A stretch of DNA of 64,000 bases, from assembly GCA_947631685.1 (NCBI GenBank), contig CANRMI010000001.1, positions 186,001 through 250,000 on the forward strand, given 5' to 3'. A model generated the notes under the pieces. The model saw only the letters and a list, made by a program, of their open reading frames with translations. It did not search any database and had not been told where the DNA came from. Of the stretch, positions 35,724-43,627 are shown piece after piece (positions within the stretch are counted from its first letter, which is position 1; each line of letters starts with the position of its first letter). The translations under genes were made by a program, and so were the position numbers. The DNA comes from an uncultured Lachnospiraceae bacterium. Lineage in GTDB: Bacteria; Bacillota; Clostridia; Lachnospirales; Lachnospiraceae.

Positions 35724-36710
35724 ATGGAGAATACAACGGCTGATTTACATAAGGTATCCTCAAATCCCCATGTGCGAAGCAGATTAAATACCAGTACGAT
35801 CATGCTTACGGTAGTGCTGGCTCTGCTGCCGGCTGCGGGATACGGGATCTACCATTTTGGACCCCGGGCATTCCTTGTCATGCTGGTAACGGTGGCTTCC
35901 ACTGTATTGACGGAATTTCTCTTCGGACTCTGCATAAAGAAGCAGACCATCGGCGATCTGTCCGCGGTAGTGACAGGACTGCTTTTGGCCTTGAATCTGC
36001 CGGTGTCCATTCCTCTCTGGATGGCCGCGGCAGGCGGGGTATTTGCCATACTGGTGGTAAAATGCCTCTTTGGCGGCCTGGGGCAGAACTTCATGAATCC
36101 TGCCCTGGCGGCCCGGTGTTTTCTGCTGATCTCCTTTCCGGCGTACATGACGGATTTTGTGACGGATGCCTATACGGGAGCCACTCCCCTGGCGGCCATG
36201 CGGGCGGGGGAAGAGGTGAATATCCTGGATATGGTAATAGGGAGGACGGCGGGCGCCATTGGGGAAACCAGTGCCGCGGCCATACTGATCGGAGCGGTAT
36301 TTTTGCTGCTGTTAGGGATTATCGACCTGCGCATTCCCGCTTCCTATTTGGTGGTCTTTGCCGTCTTTATAAGTATTTTCGGAGGAAGGGGCTTTGATCC
36401 GGCGTATCTGGCGGCGCAGCTTTCCGGCGGCGGCCTGATGCTGGGTGCTTTCTTCATGGCTACGGATTATACCACCAGACCGATTACAAGGGGCGGTCAG
36501 TATCTCTACGGCGCCCTGCTGGGCATTTTGACAGGCGTATTCCGAGTGTTCGGTTCCGCTGCGGAGGGCGTTTCCTATGCCATTTTGTTAGGAAACCTGT
36601 TAGTGCCTCTGATCGAAAAGGTAACGGTACCCAGAGCCTTTGGAAAAGGCTCGACCTTTGGAACATCCTCGGCCATTGGGAAAGGAGGCAGCCTGCATGA
36701 AAAACAGTGA
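35724..36710 (+). CDS. rnfD: Rnf complex subunit D
   Basis: 328 aa polytopic flavoprotein of the NqrB/RnfD family. The covalent FMN site is the threonine in TDAYTGATPLAAM. RSRLNTSTIMLTVVLALLPA is the conserved N-terminus and FFMATDYTTRPIT the late signature. Ribosome-binding site TAGGAGGAAGCGG. It overlaps rnfG by 14 bases. Confidence 0.97.
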   Translation: MENTTADLHKVSSNPHVRSRLNTSTIMLTVVLALLPAAGYGIYHFGPRAFLVMLVTVASTVLTEFLFGLCIKKQTIGDLSAVVTGLLLALNLPVSIPLWMAAAGGVFAILVVKCLFGGLGQNFMNPALAARCFLLISFPAYMTDFVTDAYTGATPLAAMRAGEEVNILDMVIGRTAGAIGETSAAAILIGAVFLLLLGIIDLRIPASYLVVFAVFISIFGGRGFDPAYLAAQLSGGGLMLGAFFMATDYTTRPITRGGQYLYGALLGILTGVFRVFGSAAEGVSYAILLGNLLVPLIEKVTVPRAFGKGSTFGTSSAIGKGGSLHEKQ

Positions 36711-37308
36711 AGATTTCAGACAGCTTTGGAAAAATGTCGGGATCCTTTTTGGCATTACCCTGATTGCGGGAATCCTGCTGGGCTTTGTCCATGAGCTGAC
36801 CTTAAAGCCCATTGCCCGCCAGCAGGAATTAAAGGTGCAAAGAGCCTGCAGCGCGGTTTTCGCGGACGCGGCTTCCTTTACGAAAATAGAAAACGAAGCG
36901 CCGGGCGAACAGGTCCGGGACAGCATTGAAGGAACTGAGATAGGAGAGATCTATCAGGCTCTGTCTGAAGACAGGCAGCTTTTAGGCTATGTGCTTGGAG
37001 TGACCACGGAGGAGGGCTATGGCGGAGACATCGCCATTATGCTGGGAGTCAGGCTGGACGGCACGATAAACGGGGTTTCCATACTGGAAATTTCGGAAAC
37101 GCCGGGCTTAGGAATGCGGGCCGGGGAAGTATTGGTGCCTCAGTTCGCGGGGAGAAAGGCGGCAGCCTTTACCTATGTGAAAACGGGCGCGTCCGCGGAA
37201 GACCAGATTGACGCTATCAGCGGTGCCACCATTACCACAAATGCCTTTACACAGGCAGTAAATGCGGGCCTTGCTTATTTTGACGGGCAGTTAAAGGAGG
37301 CAGAATGA
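36697..37308 (+). CDS. rnfG: Rnf complex subunit G
   Basis: 203 aa from ATG 36697 (AAAGGAGGCAGCCTGC upstream); an earlier in-frame ATG at 36640 is inside rnfD without a ribosome-binding site. One N-terminal membrane helix, then an extracytoplasmic FMN-binding domain with the S-G-A-T-x-T site (ISGATITTNAF), where the last threonine carries FMN. ETPGLGMRAGE is also conserved. It overlaps rnfE by four bases. Confidence 0.95.
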   Translation: MKNSEDFRQLWKNVGILFGITLIAGILLGFVHELTLKPIARQQELKVQRACSAVFADAASFTKIENEAPGEQVRDSIEGTEIGEIYQALSEDRQLLGYVLGVTTEEGYGGDIAIMLGVRLDGTINGVSILEISETPGLGMRAGEVLVPQFAGRKAAAFTYVKTGASAEDQIDAISGATITTNAFTQAVNAGLAYFDGQLKEAE

Positions 37309-38009
37309 AAGAAAACAGCGCGTTAGAAAGATTGTATAACGGTATTCTGAAAGAAAATCCAACCTTTGTGCTGATGCTGGGGATGTGCCCCACTCTGGCG
37401 GTGACCACTTCTGCCATAAACGGTCTGGGCATGGGACTGACGACTGCGGCGGTGCTGGCTTTAAGCAACCTGTTGATTTCCCTGCTGCGCAGGGTGATAC
37501 CGGACAAAGTCAGGATTCCGGCTTTTATCGTGATCATCGCTTCCTTCGTCACCATGGCGCAGCTGCTTTTGGAGGCGTATCTGCCGGAATTGAACGAGGC
37601 TTTGGGGGTATATATTCCGCTGATTGTAGTCAACTGCATTATTTTGGGCAGGGCGGAAGCCTATGCCTACTCCCACGGGCCGGTTTCTTCCCTGTTTGAC
37701 GGGATTGGCATGGGTCTGGGATTTTCCCTTGCCCTAACCTGTATCGGTGCGGTAAGGGAGCTGCTGGGAACGGGGACGTGTTTCGGACTGCGCGTAATGC
37801 CCGACGGCTACGTGCCGATTGGGATTTTTGTGTTGGCTCCGGGGGCATTCTTTGTTCTGGCGGCATTGACCGCATTGCGGAACTTGTTCTACAACAGAAG
37901 GGACGCAAAGGGAAGCGGCGGAACTTCGGAGCAAAAGCGCGGCTGCGCAGGGGACTGCCTGCACTGTGATGTGGAAGTGATCGATTTGAACGGGGAGGGG
38001 AAGGAGTAG
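37305..38009 (+). CDS. rnfE: Rnf complex subunit E
   Basis: 234 aa integral membrane subunit. NPTFVLMLGMCPTLAVTT and the cysteine-containing IVVNCIILGRAEA match the RnfE/NqrD family, where paired half-membrane helices with a cysteine hold a membrane iron-sulfur centre together with RnfA. The C-terminal tail has a cysteine cluster (GCAGDCLHC) not needed in the family core. Confidence 0.95.
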   Translation: MKENSALERLYNGILKENPTFVLMLGMCPTLAVTTSAINGLGMGLTTAAVLALSNLLISLLRRVIPDKVRIPAFIVIIASFVTMAQLLLEAYLPELNEALGVYIPLIVVNCIILGRAEAYAYSHGPVSSLFDGIGMGLGFSLALTCIGAVRELLGTGTCFGLRVMPDGYVPIGIFVLAPGAFFVLAALTALRNLFYNRRDAKGSGGTSEQKRGCAGDCLHCDVEVIDLNGEGKE

Positions 38010-38012
38010 CAA

Positions 38013-38597
38013 ATGGAAACCATAAAAGATTTGTTGATGATTCTGGTCAGTTCTTCTCTGGTAAGCAATGTAGTGCTGAGCCGTTTTTTAGGGCTGTGTC
38101 CCTTCCTTGGCGTATCTAAGAAAATCAATACGGCGGCCGGTATGGGCGGCGCCATTGTTTTTGTTATCACGCTTTCCAGCGGAATAGCGGGAGCAATCTA
38201 CCAATTTTTGCTGGTGCCCTTTCATCTGGAATATCTGCAGACCATTGTATTTATCCTGGTGATCGCGGCGCTGGTACAATTTGTGGAAATGTTTTTGAAG
38301 AAATATGTAAAGGCCCTGTATCAGGCGCTGGGAGTATATCTGCCCCTGATCACCACCAACTGCGCGGTATTGGGCGTGGCTCTGACAAATGTGCAGAAAG
38401 AATACGGGATCCTGGCAGGCATGGTAAACGGTTTTGCCACCGCGCTGGGATTTCTGATAGCCATTGTGATCCTGGCGGGACTGCGGGAGAAAATGGCCTG
38501 CAATGACATTCCTTCTGCATTTCGTGGAATGCCCAGCGTGCTTTTGACAGCGGGGCTGATGGCGATTGCCTTTTGTGGATTTTCCGGACTGCTGTAA
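38013..38597 (+). CDS. rnfA: Rnf complex subunit A
   Basis: 194 aa, six membrane helices. SNVVLSRFLGLCPFLGVSKK and PLITTNCAVLGVAL are the RnfA/NqrE signatures, each with the cysteine that takes part in the membrane cluster. GGGGAAGGAGTAGC lies ahead of the ATG, three bases after the rnfE stop. Confidence 0.97.
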   Translation: METIKDLLMILVSSSLVSNVVLSRFLGLCPFLGVSKKINTAAGMGGAIVFVITLSSGIAGAIYQFLLVPFHLEYLQTIVFILVIAALVQFVEMFLKKYVKALYQALGVYLPLITTNCAVLGVALTNVQKEYGILAGMVNGFATALGFLIAIVILAGLREKMACNDIPSAFRGMPSVLLTAGLMAIAFCGFSGLL

Positions 38598-38612
38598 GGA
38601 GGATGGAAGAGA

Positions 38613-39401
38613 ATGATAACGGGAATTTTAAGTGCGGCCGCCCTGATCGGCGGGGTGGGAATCTTCGTGGGGCTCTTTCTGGGAGCCGCGGGAGTCTGCT
38701 TTTCCGTAAAAGTCAATAAAAAAGAAGAGGCCGTGCTGGCGGCGCTTCCCGGCAATAACTGCGGCGGCTGCGGCCACGCCGGCTGCGCCGCGCTGGCGGG
38801 GGCTATCGTTTCGGGCGACGCGGCTGTCAATGCCTGCCCCGTAGGCGGAGAAGCCGTGGCAGAGAAGATCGCGGAGATCATGGGCGTGGAAAGCGGGGAA
38901 AGTGTGCGGAAAGCTGCCTTTGTGCACTGTATGGGCAGCTGCGGCAAAACCCGGAAGGACTATGCGTACACGGGAGTGGAAGACTGCGCCATGATAGCCT
39001 TTGTGCCGGGAGGAGGCCCGAAATCCTGCAAATATGGCTGTACAGGTTACGGAAACTGCGTAAAGGCATGTCCCTTTGACGCCATTCATATCCGGGATGG
39101 CATCGCGGAAGTGGACAGAGAGGCCTGCAGGGCCTGTGGAAAGTGCGTGGAGGCCTGCCCTAAGCATTTGATCACCCTGGAGCCCTGGCAGGCAAAGCAT
39201 CTTGTGGCCTGCAGCTCCGCGGACAAGGGAGCCGTAACCGTAAAACTCTGCGACGCAGGCTGTATAGGCTGCGGTATCTGCGTGAAAAACTGTCCGTCCG
39301 GCGCGGTAGAAGTGAAAGATTTTCACGCCGTCATCGATCGGGAAAAGTGTACGGACTGCGGTATCTGCGCGGAAAAGTGTCCCAAACATGTGATTCTGTG
39401 A
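38613..39401 (+). CDS. rnfB: Rnf complex subunit B
   Basis: 262 aa ferredoxin-like entry subunit. One N-terminal helix, then the [4Fe-4S] domain CGGCGHAGC...CP, followed by four CxxCxxCxxxCP-type motifs (CTGYGNCVKACP with upstream Cys, CRACGKCVEACP, CIGCGICVKNCP, CTDCGICAEKCP). It accepts electrons from reduced ferredoxin. It closes the rnf operon; 15 bases later the GH25 gene begins, with no terminator visible. Confidence 0.97.
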   Translation: MITGILSAAALIGGVGIFVGLFLGAAGVCFSVKVNKKEEAVLAALPGNNCGGCGHAGCAALAGAIVSGDAAVNACPVGGEAVAEKIAEIMGVESGESVRKAAFVHCMGSCGKTRKDYAYTGVEDCAMIAFVPGGGPKSCKYGCTGYGNCVKACPFDAIHIRDGIAEVDREACRACGKCVEACPKHLITLEPWQAKHLVACSSADKGAVTVKLCDAGCIGCGICVKNCPSGAVEVKDFHAVIDREKCTDCGICAEKCPKHVIL

Positions 39402-39416
39402 TAAAGGGGTATCCTT

Positions 39417-40496
39417 ATGAAACTGCCTCAGGAATTTGACGAACATCCTAAAATGAGTATGACCGTGATGCGTATGATCATTGGCGTCACGTCCTTTATG
39501 GTGATCATTCTGGTGCTTGTGCTGATAATCAATCAGGACAAAAATAAAAAGCCGGCAGAGCAGGCTCTGCTGCCGCCGGAAACCGCTTTGGTACCTTCGC
39601 CTGCTCCCTATCCGGAGGTGGATAGGGAAGAGCTGACGCCCGACGATTTTGACTTCTGGGATATGTATCCGGAGGAATCGCCTTCTGCCACACCGGAGGA
39701 AACCGTGGCGGAAGAGGAAAAAGAAGATCCTTCTACGGACGGCAGGCACACCCTGGTGGTACACGCGGACGGGGAGGAAGAATGGGTATTGATCAGCCCG
39801 TATCTGCCAAAGCATGATTACGACTATACCAAGCTGGTGATGCAGTCTGATCTTATGTCCTATTATGTGGACGGCAGGCTGACCTCCTATGTGGGCGTGG
39901 ATGTTTCCAAATATCAGGATTATATTGATTTTGTGAAAGTGAAAAAAGCCGGTATTGATTTTGTGATGATCCGGGTGGGAGCGAGGGGCTACAGCAGCGG
40001 GCAGATTGCCATGGACGATTATTTCCTGGAGAATATCAAGCGGGCCACGGACGCCGGACTGGAGATCGGTCTGTATTTTTGCTCCCAGGCCATTACGGAA
40101 GAGGAAGCCGAAGAAGAGGCGCAGCTGGTATTAAGCAGCATTGGGGACTATGAGGTACGCTATCCGATCGCGTTTGACATGGAGTCCGTTCCCAACGATA
40201 CGGCCCGGACGGATACCCTCTCCAGAGAAGAAAAAACGAAGATTGCCAAAGCCTTTCTGGATGCCGTCGCCGATGCAGGGTACAATCCCATGCTGTATGG
40301 CAACAAGGAATGGCTGATCAAAAAGGTGGATCTGTCCAAGCTGACCGACTATGACATCTGGCTTTCCCAGCCCGGAGATCTGCCGGATTACCCTTACAAA
40401 TTCAGCATGTGGCAGTACTCTACCACGGCCTCCGTGGACGGAATAGCAGGGTACGCCAATTTAAATATCAGTTTTATTGATTATTCGGAAAAGTAA
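39417..40496 (+). CDS. Membrane-anchored GH25 (lysozyme-type) glycoside hydrolase
   Basis: 359 aa. Cytosolic N-terminus, one membrane helix at about 20-42, then an acidic Pro/Glu linker to about residue 110. The GH25 barrel runs from about 158 to the end: YVGVDVSKYQDYIDF (first catalytic Asp), FDMESVP (catalytic Asp/Glu pair), and MWQYSTTASVDGI at the end. GH25 enzymes cut the MurNAc-GlcNAc bond of peptidoglycan. It follows rnfB directly and may be read from the rnf promoter. Its last 23 bases overlap the end of the convergent AP2 gene. Confidence 0.9.
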   Translation: MKLPQEFDEHPKMSMTVMRMIIGVTSFMVIILVLVLIINQDKNKKPAEQALLPPETALVPSPAPYPEVDREELTPDDFDFWDMYPEESPSATPEETVAEEEKEDPSTDGRHTLVVHADGEEEWVLISPYLPKHDYDYTKLVMQSDLMSYYVDGRLTSYVGVDVSKYQDYIDFVKVKKAGIDFVMIRVGARGYSSGQIAMDDYFLENIKRATDAGLEIGLYFCSQAITEEEAEEEAQLVLSSIGDYEVRYPIAFDMESVPNDTARTDTLSREEKTKIAKAFLDAVADAGYNPMLYGNKEWLIKKVDLSKLTDYDIWLSQPGDLPDYPYKFSMWQYSTTASVDGIAGYANLNISFIDYSEK

Positions 40497-41283
40497 GCTG
40501 ATACAGTTTTGGAGAGACCGGCAGGCGGGTATATATATCGGTATACCTGTCTGCCGTAATATGCTCCAGGTAGTTGGGGGTATAGTTTTTGGGACAGCCG
40601 TTTTGCTTTAAAATGTCAATGGCCTTGTTATACGCGATAGCGGCTTCTTCCATGGTGGCGTAGGTGCCGACGGAGAAATTGCCCTTTACATGGATACGGG
40701 TCTTATAGGAAAGGACACCCCCCTTGTCCTGTATCAGGACGCCGTGATAGCGGTTGCGGATGATGAGGTTCTCCCGTCTGAAATCTGTAGGATCCCCGTT
40801 CTTAAAAAGATAATCTCTGCCGCATACGGCGTAATTCTTGATACCGTAGCGGTTCAGGATGTTGACCTGCATCCCGAAATCCGCGGCAAAATAGTGGCCG
40901 CCCCGTTTCATGATCTTGTGGGAGGCGTAGTAGAAAAGGTCGTCGGTATCAAATTTTAAGATAAGCTCCTGCGAGTAATAGTAGTAGAAAAAGCGGGGAC
41001 GGATATAAATGGGGGTGGAGAAATACATACTGTTGTCCCTGAAATTGAGAAGCACCACCCACTTTTCAAAGGGGAGAGCGGCAGAGGCGGCATAGTCCGT
41101 CAAAAGCGGGGAAGACTCTCCGCGCAGCAATAGAACGGCTTCTAAGTAGGCCTTGTGGGCGGCCTGGGAAGAAGCATAGGTGCCAAGACTGATATGCTTG
41201 CGCCTGTAGGTGACGGAAGAGCGGTAAACCGTTTTTCCGTTTTTTCGCGTGATGGGAAAGACTCCCTCTCTTTTTTCTGACAT
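40474..41283 (-). CDS. AP2-domain protein with HNH-like remnant (possible domesticated homing-endonuclease relative)
   Basis: 269 aa. The N-terminal segment YRSSVTYRRKHISLGTYAS (residues 20-38, continuing to a helix with KAYLEAV) and the C-terminal segment YKTRIHVKGNFSVGTYATME (about 193-212, helix AAIAYNKAI) both have the three-strand-plus-helix AP2/ERF pattern. Between them, NRYGIKNYAVCGRDYLFKNG and DFRRENLIIRNRYHGV recall the HNH nuclease segment that usually precedes AP2 in phage and intron endonucleases, but the catalytic His pair is absent. No intron or phage genes surround it and the promoter is strong, so a regulatory DNA-binding role is more likely than nuclease activity. Confidence 0.6.
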   Translation of the reverse strand: MSEKREGVFPITRKNGKTVYRSSVTYRRKHISLGTYASSQAAHKAYLEAVLLLRGESSPLLTDYAASAALPFEKWVVLLNFRDNSMYFSTPIYIRPRFFYYYYSQELILKFDTDDLFYYASHKIMKRGGHYFAADFGMQVNILNRYGIKNYAVCGRDYLFKNGDPTDFRRENLIIRNRYHGVLIQDKGGVLSYKTRIHVKGNFSVGTYATMEEAAIAYNKAIDILKQNGCPKNYTPNYLEHITADRYTDIYTRLPVSPKLYQLTFPNNQ

Positions 41284-41314
41284 TCTGCACTCCTGTGAAG
41301 AAATTCTTGTCTAA

Positions 41315-41343
41315 AGTATACCAAATTTGAGAAAAAAGTACAA
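41315..41343 (-). promoter_or_regulatory. Promoter of the AP2-domain gene
   Basis: On the minus strand TTGTAC (41343-41338), 17-bp spacer, TATACT (41320-41315), about 30 bases before the ATG at 41283. Confidence 0.7.
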
Positions 41344-41420
41344 ATAAGAAATATTTGGCAATGCTGATGTATAGAATATACATAAGAGGGTTGGACAACT
41401 TTCCCGGAAAAGAGGACAAG

Positions 41421-42044
41421 ATGTATAAAAAATATATATTGGGGCTGATGCTGGGAAATCTGGTATGGATCCTGGCACTGGTCAATATTACGGCATTAAA
41501 GGTCGACCACATTTTAAGTACACCGGCTTTCCGCATGAATATGGAAATCGCCTTAGCGCCCCAGGTGCAGGAAAGCTTCGGGGAAACAGGCCAGAGAGCG
41601 GCCTCCGGACAGCGTGTGATAGACTATTCTCTGCTAGAGGTGTCCGGAAGGATTCAGCTTTCACAAGACGATTACGAAGTGCTTACCCGTATCGTGGAAG
41701 CGGAAGCGGGAGGGGAGGATACGGAGGGAAAAATGCTGGTGGCAGGCGTGGTATTGAACCGCGTGGCCGATGAAAATTTCCCCGATACGGTCAGGGAAGT
41801 GGTCTTTCAGCGTTCCCGCAGCGGTACCGCGCAGTTTTCTCCGGCCTACAGCGGCAGATACGACAGGGTGGTGGTAAGCGAGGATACCATAGAGGCCGTG
41901 GACAGGGTGCTTGCCGGGGAGGACATCTCGGAGGGAGCTTTGTTCTTTGCTTCCCGCCGATATGCGGATTCCGAAAAAATGCGCTGGTTTGACGAACACC
42001 TGACCTTCCTGTTTTCTCACGGAGGACATGAGTTCTTTCATTGA
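41421..42044 (+). CDS. SleB-like cell wall hydrolase (Hydrolase_2 family)
   Basis: 207 aa from ATG 41421 (AAAGAGGACAAG upstream); in-frame TTG/ATG codons from 41355 have no ribosome-binding site. One N-terminal helix (YILGLMLGNLVWILALVNI) anchors or exports it. The C-terminal domain begins LSQDDYEVLTRIVEAEAGGE, with the catalytic Glu of the SleB fold, and includes GVVLNRVADENFPDTVREVVFQ. Relatives are lytic transglycosylases or amidases acting on peptidoglycan, some on spore cortex; whether this one is spore-specific cannot be told. Its TGA stop lies inside the -35 box for thrC. Confidence 0.88.
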   Translation: MYKKYILGLMLGNLVWILALVNITALKVDHILSTPAFRMNMEIALAPQVQESFGETGQRAASGQRVIDYSLLEVSGRIQLSQDDYEVLTRIVEAEAGGEDTEGKMLVAGVVLNRVADENFPDTVREVVFQRSRSGTAQFSPAYSGRYDRVVVSEDTIEAVDRVLAGEDISEGALFFASRRYADSEKMRWFDEHLTFLFSHGGHEFFH

Positions 42045-42069
42045 TTTTTGGACGCCGGTATGCTATACT
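42041..42069 (+). promoter_or_regulatory. Promoter of thrC
   Basis: TTGATT (42041-42046), 17-bp spacer, TATACT (42064-42069) preceded by TGC, an extended -10. The upstream gene's stop codon TGA (42042-42044) is part of the -35. No T-box or leader peptide fits in the short leader of about 40 bases. Confidence 0.8.
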
Positions 42070-42112
42070 ACTTACAATCGTTTGTATGCGCGCGGCGCGG
42101 ATAGGAGATACC

Positions 42113-43603
42113 ATGGAAGAAATCTTATATAGAAGTACCAGGAGCCATCAGGCACCCATAAAGGCTTCCGAAGCCATTTTGAAAGGATTGTCGGGAGACG
42201 GCGGTCTCTTTGTTCCGGAGAAGATCCCGGCTCTGGATAAGGATCTGAAGACGCTTTCCGGCATGGATTATAAAGCGGTGGCCTATGAAGTGATGAAGCT
42301 CTATTTAACGGATTTTACAGAGGCAGAATTAAAAAGCTGCATTGAAAGAGCCTACGATAGCAAGTTCGATACGGAAGAGATAGCTCCCCTGACAGAAGCA
42401 GCCGGCGCCTATTTCTTAGAACTGTTTCACGGCGCTACCATCGCGTTTAAGGATATGGCCCTTTCCATTCTGCCCCATCTCATGATCACTTCCGCCAGAA
42501 AAAATCAGGTAAAGGACGATATTGTCATCCTGACGGCGACCAGCGGGGACACCGGTAAAGCGGCTCTGGCCGGATTCGCGGATGTGGAAGGGACCAGGAT
42601 CATTGTATTTTACCCAAAGCATGGCGTCAGCCCCATACAGGAGAAACAGATGGTAACCCAGAAAGGGGACAATACCTATGTGGTGGGGATCACAGGCAAT
42701 TTTGACGACGCGCAGACCGGCGTGAAGAAGCTCTTTAATGATAAAGAGCTGGAGAAGGAAATGGCTGCGGCAGGATTTCGGTTTTCTTCCGCCAATTCCA
42801 TCAATATCGGGCGGCTGGTTCCCCAGATCGTCTATTATGTCTATGCCTATACTAGGCTTTTGGCCGCAGGAAAGATAGGAGAGGGCGAGAAGATCAACGT
42901 GGTGGTACCCACAGGCAATTTCGGCAATATCCTAGCTGCCTTTTACGCGAAGAATATGGGACTTCCCATTGCAAAACTGATCTGTGCCTCCAATGAAAAT
43001 AAAGTTCTGTATGATTTCTTCGCGACCGGCGCCTATGACAAGAACAGGGAATTTGTGCTCACCTCGTCCCCGTCCATGGATATTCTCATATCCAGCAACC
43101 TGGAGAGACTGATCTATCGTATCGCGGGCAATGACGCCGATAAAAACCTGGCCTTTATGAAAGCCTTAAATCAAGAGGGCAGATATGAGATAACCGAAGA
43201 AATGCGGACTCAGCTGGCAGATTTTTGGGGCGGATTTGCCGGTGAGAAGAAAACCGCCGATACGATCAGGAGAATCTATGAGGACTGTGGCTATGTCATC
43301 GATACCCATACGGCGGTAGCGGCTTCCGTCTATGAAGACTACAAAACCGGCAGCGGGGATAGGACCAAGACTGTCATTGCTTCCACGGCAAGTCCTTTTA
43401 AATTCACCAGAAGCGTGATGAACGCCATTGACAAAAAGTATGACACCATGGATGATTTCGCGCTGGCGGACGAGCTTTCCAGACTGGCCAACGTAGCGGT
43501 ACCGGCGGCGATTGAAGAGATACGCACCGCGCCTGTGCTGCACACCAGGGTGTGCGGTAAAGACGAGATGAAAGATGTGGTAAAAGAAATCCTGGGGCTG
43601 TAG
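42113..43603 (+). CDS. thrC: Threonine synthase
   Basis: 496 aa from ATG 42113 (ATAGGAGATACC upstream; the open frame extends back to 42041 without another signal). A PLP enzyme converting O-phosphohomoserine to threonine. YRSTRSHQAP and GLSGDGGLFVPE are the typical N-terminus; the PLP lysine is K113 in GATIAFKDMALS; TATSGDTGKAAL and VPTGNFGNILAAF bind substrate and phosphate. Length fits the long fold-type II ThrC class. The stop lies in the loop of its own terminator hairpin. Confidence 0.96.
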   Translation: MEEILYRSTRSHQAPIKASEAILKGLSGDGGLFVPEKIPALDKDLKTLSGMDYKAVAYEVMKLYLTDFTEAELKSCIERAYDSKFDTEEIAPLTEAAGAYFLELFHGATIAFKDMALSILPHLMITSARKNQVKDDIVILTATSGDTGKAALAGFADVEGTRIIVFYPKHGVSPIQEKQMVTQKGDNTYVVGITGNFDDAQTGVKKLFNDKELEKEMAAAGFRFSSANSINIGRLVPQIVYYVYAYTRLLAAGKIGEGEKINVVVPTGNFGNILAAFYAKNMGLPIAKLICASNENKVLYDFFATGAYDKNREFVLTSSPSMDILISSNLERLIYRIAGNDADKNLAFMKALNQEGRYEITEEMRTQLADFWGGFAGEKKTADTIRRIYEDCGYVIDTHTAVAASVYEDYKTGSGDRTKTVIASTASPFKFTRSVMNAIDKKYDTMDDFALADELSRLANVAVPAAIEEIRTAPVLHTRVCGKDEMKDVVKEILGL

Positions 43604-43618
43604 CACCCCAGGATTTTT
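43587..43618. terminator. Terminator overlapping the thrC stop, probably shared with convergent citrate synthase
   Basis: AAATCCTGGGG (43587-43597) pairs with CCCCAGGATTT (43606-43616), then TT. The TAG stop is in the 8-base loop. On the opposite strand the hairpin is followed by TTTCTTTTA, so it can act for the minus-strand gene too. Confidence 0.82.
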
Positions 43619-43627
43619 AGTAGCTTT

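Noticed and set aside
38628..39815. 395-codon minus-strand frame across rnfB and the GH25 gene
   Set aside because: Antisense to two convincing genes; His/Arg-rich translation typical of shadows.
41355..41420. Longer N-terminus for the SleB-like hydrolase (from TTG 41355)
   Set aside because: No ribosome-binding site there; the signal anchor and AAAGAGGA fit ATG 41421.
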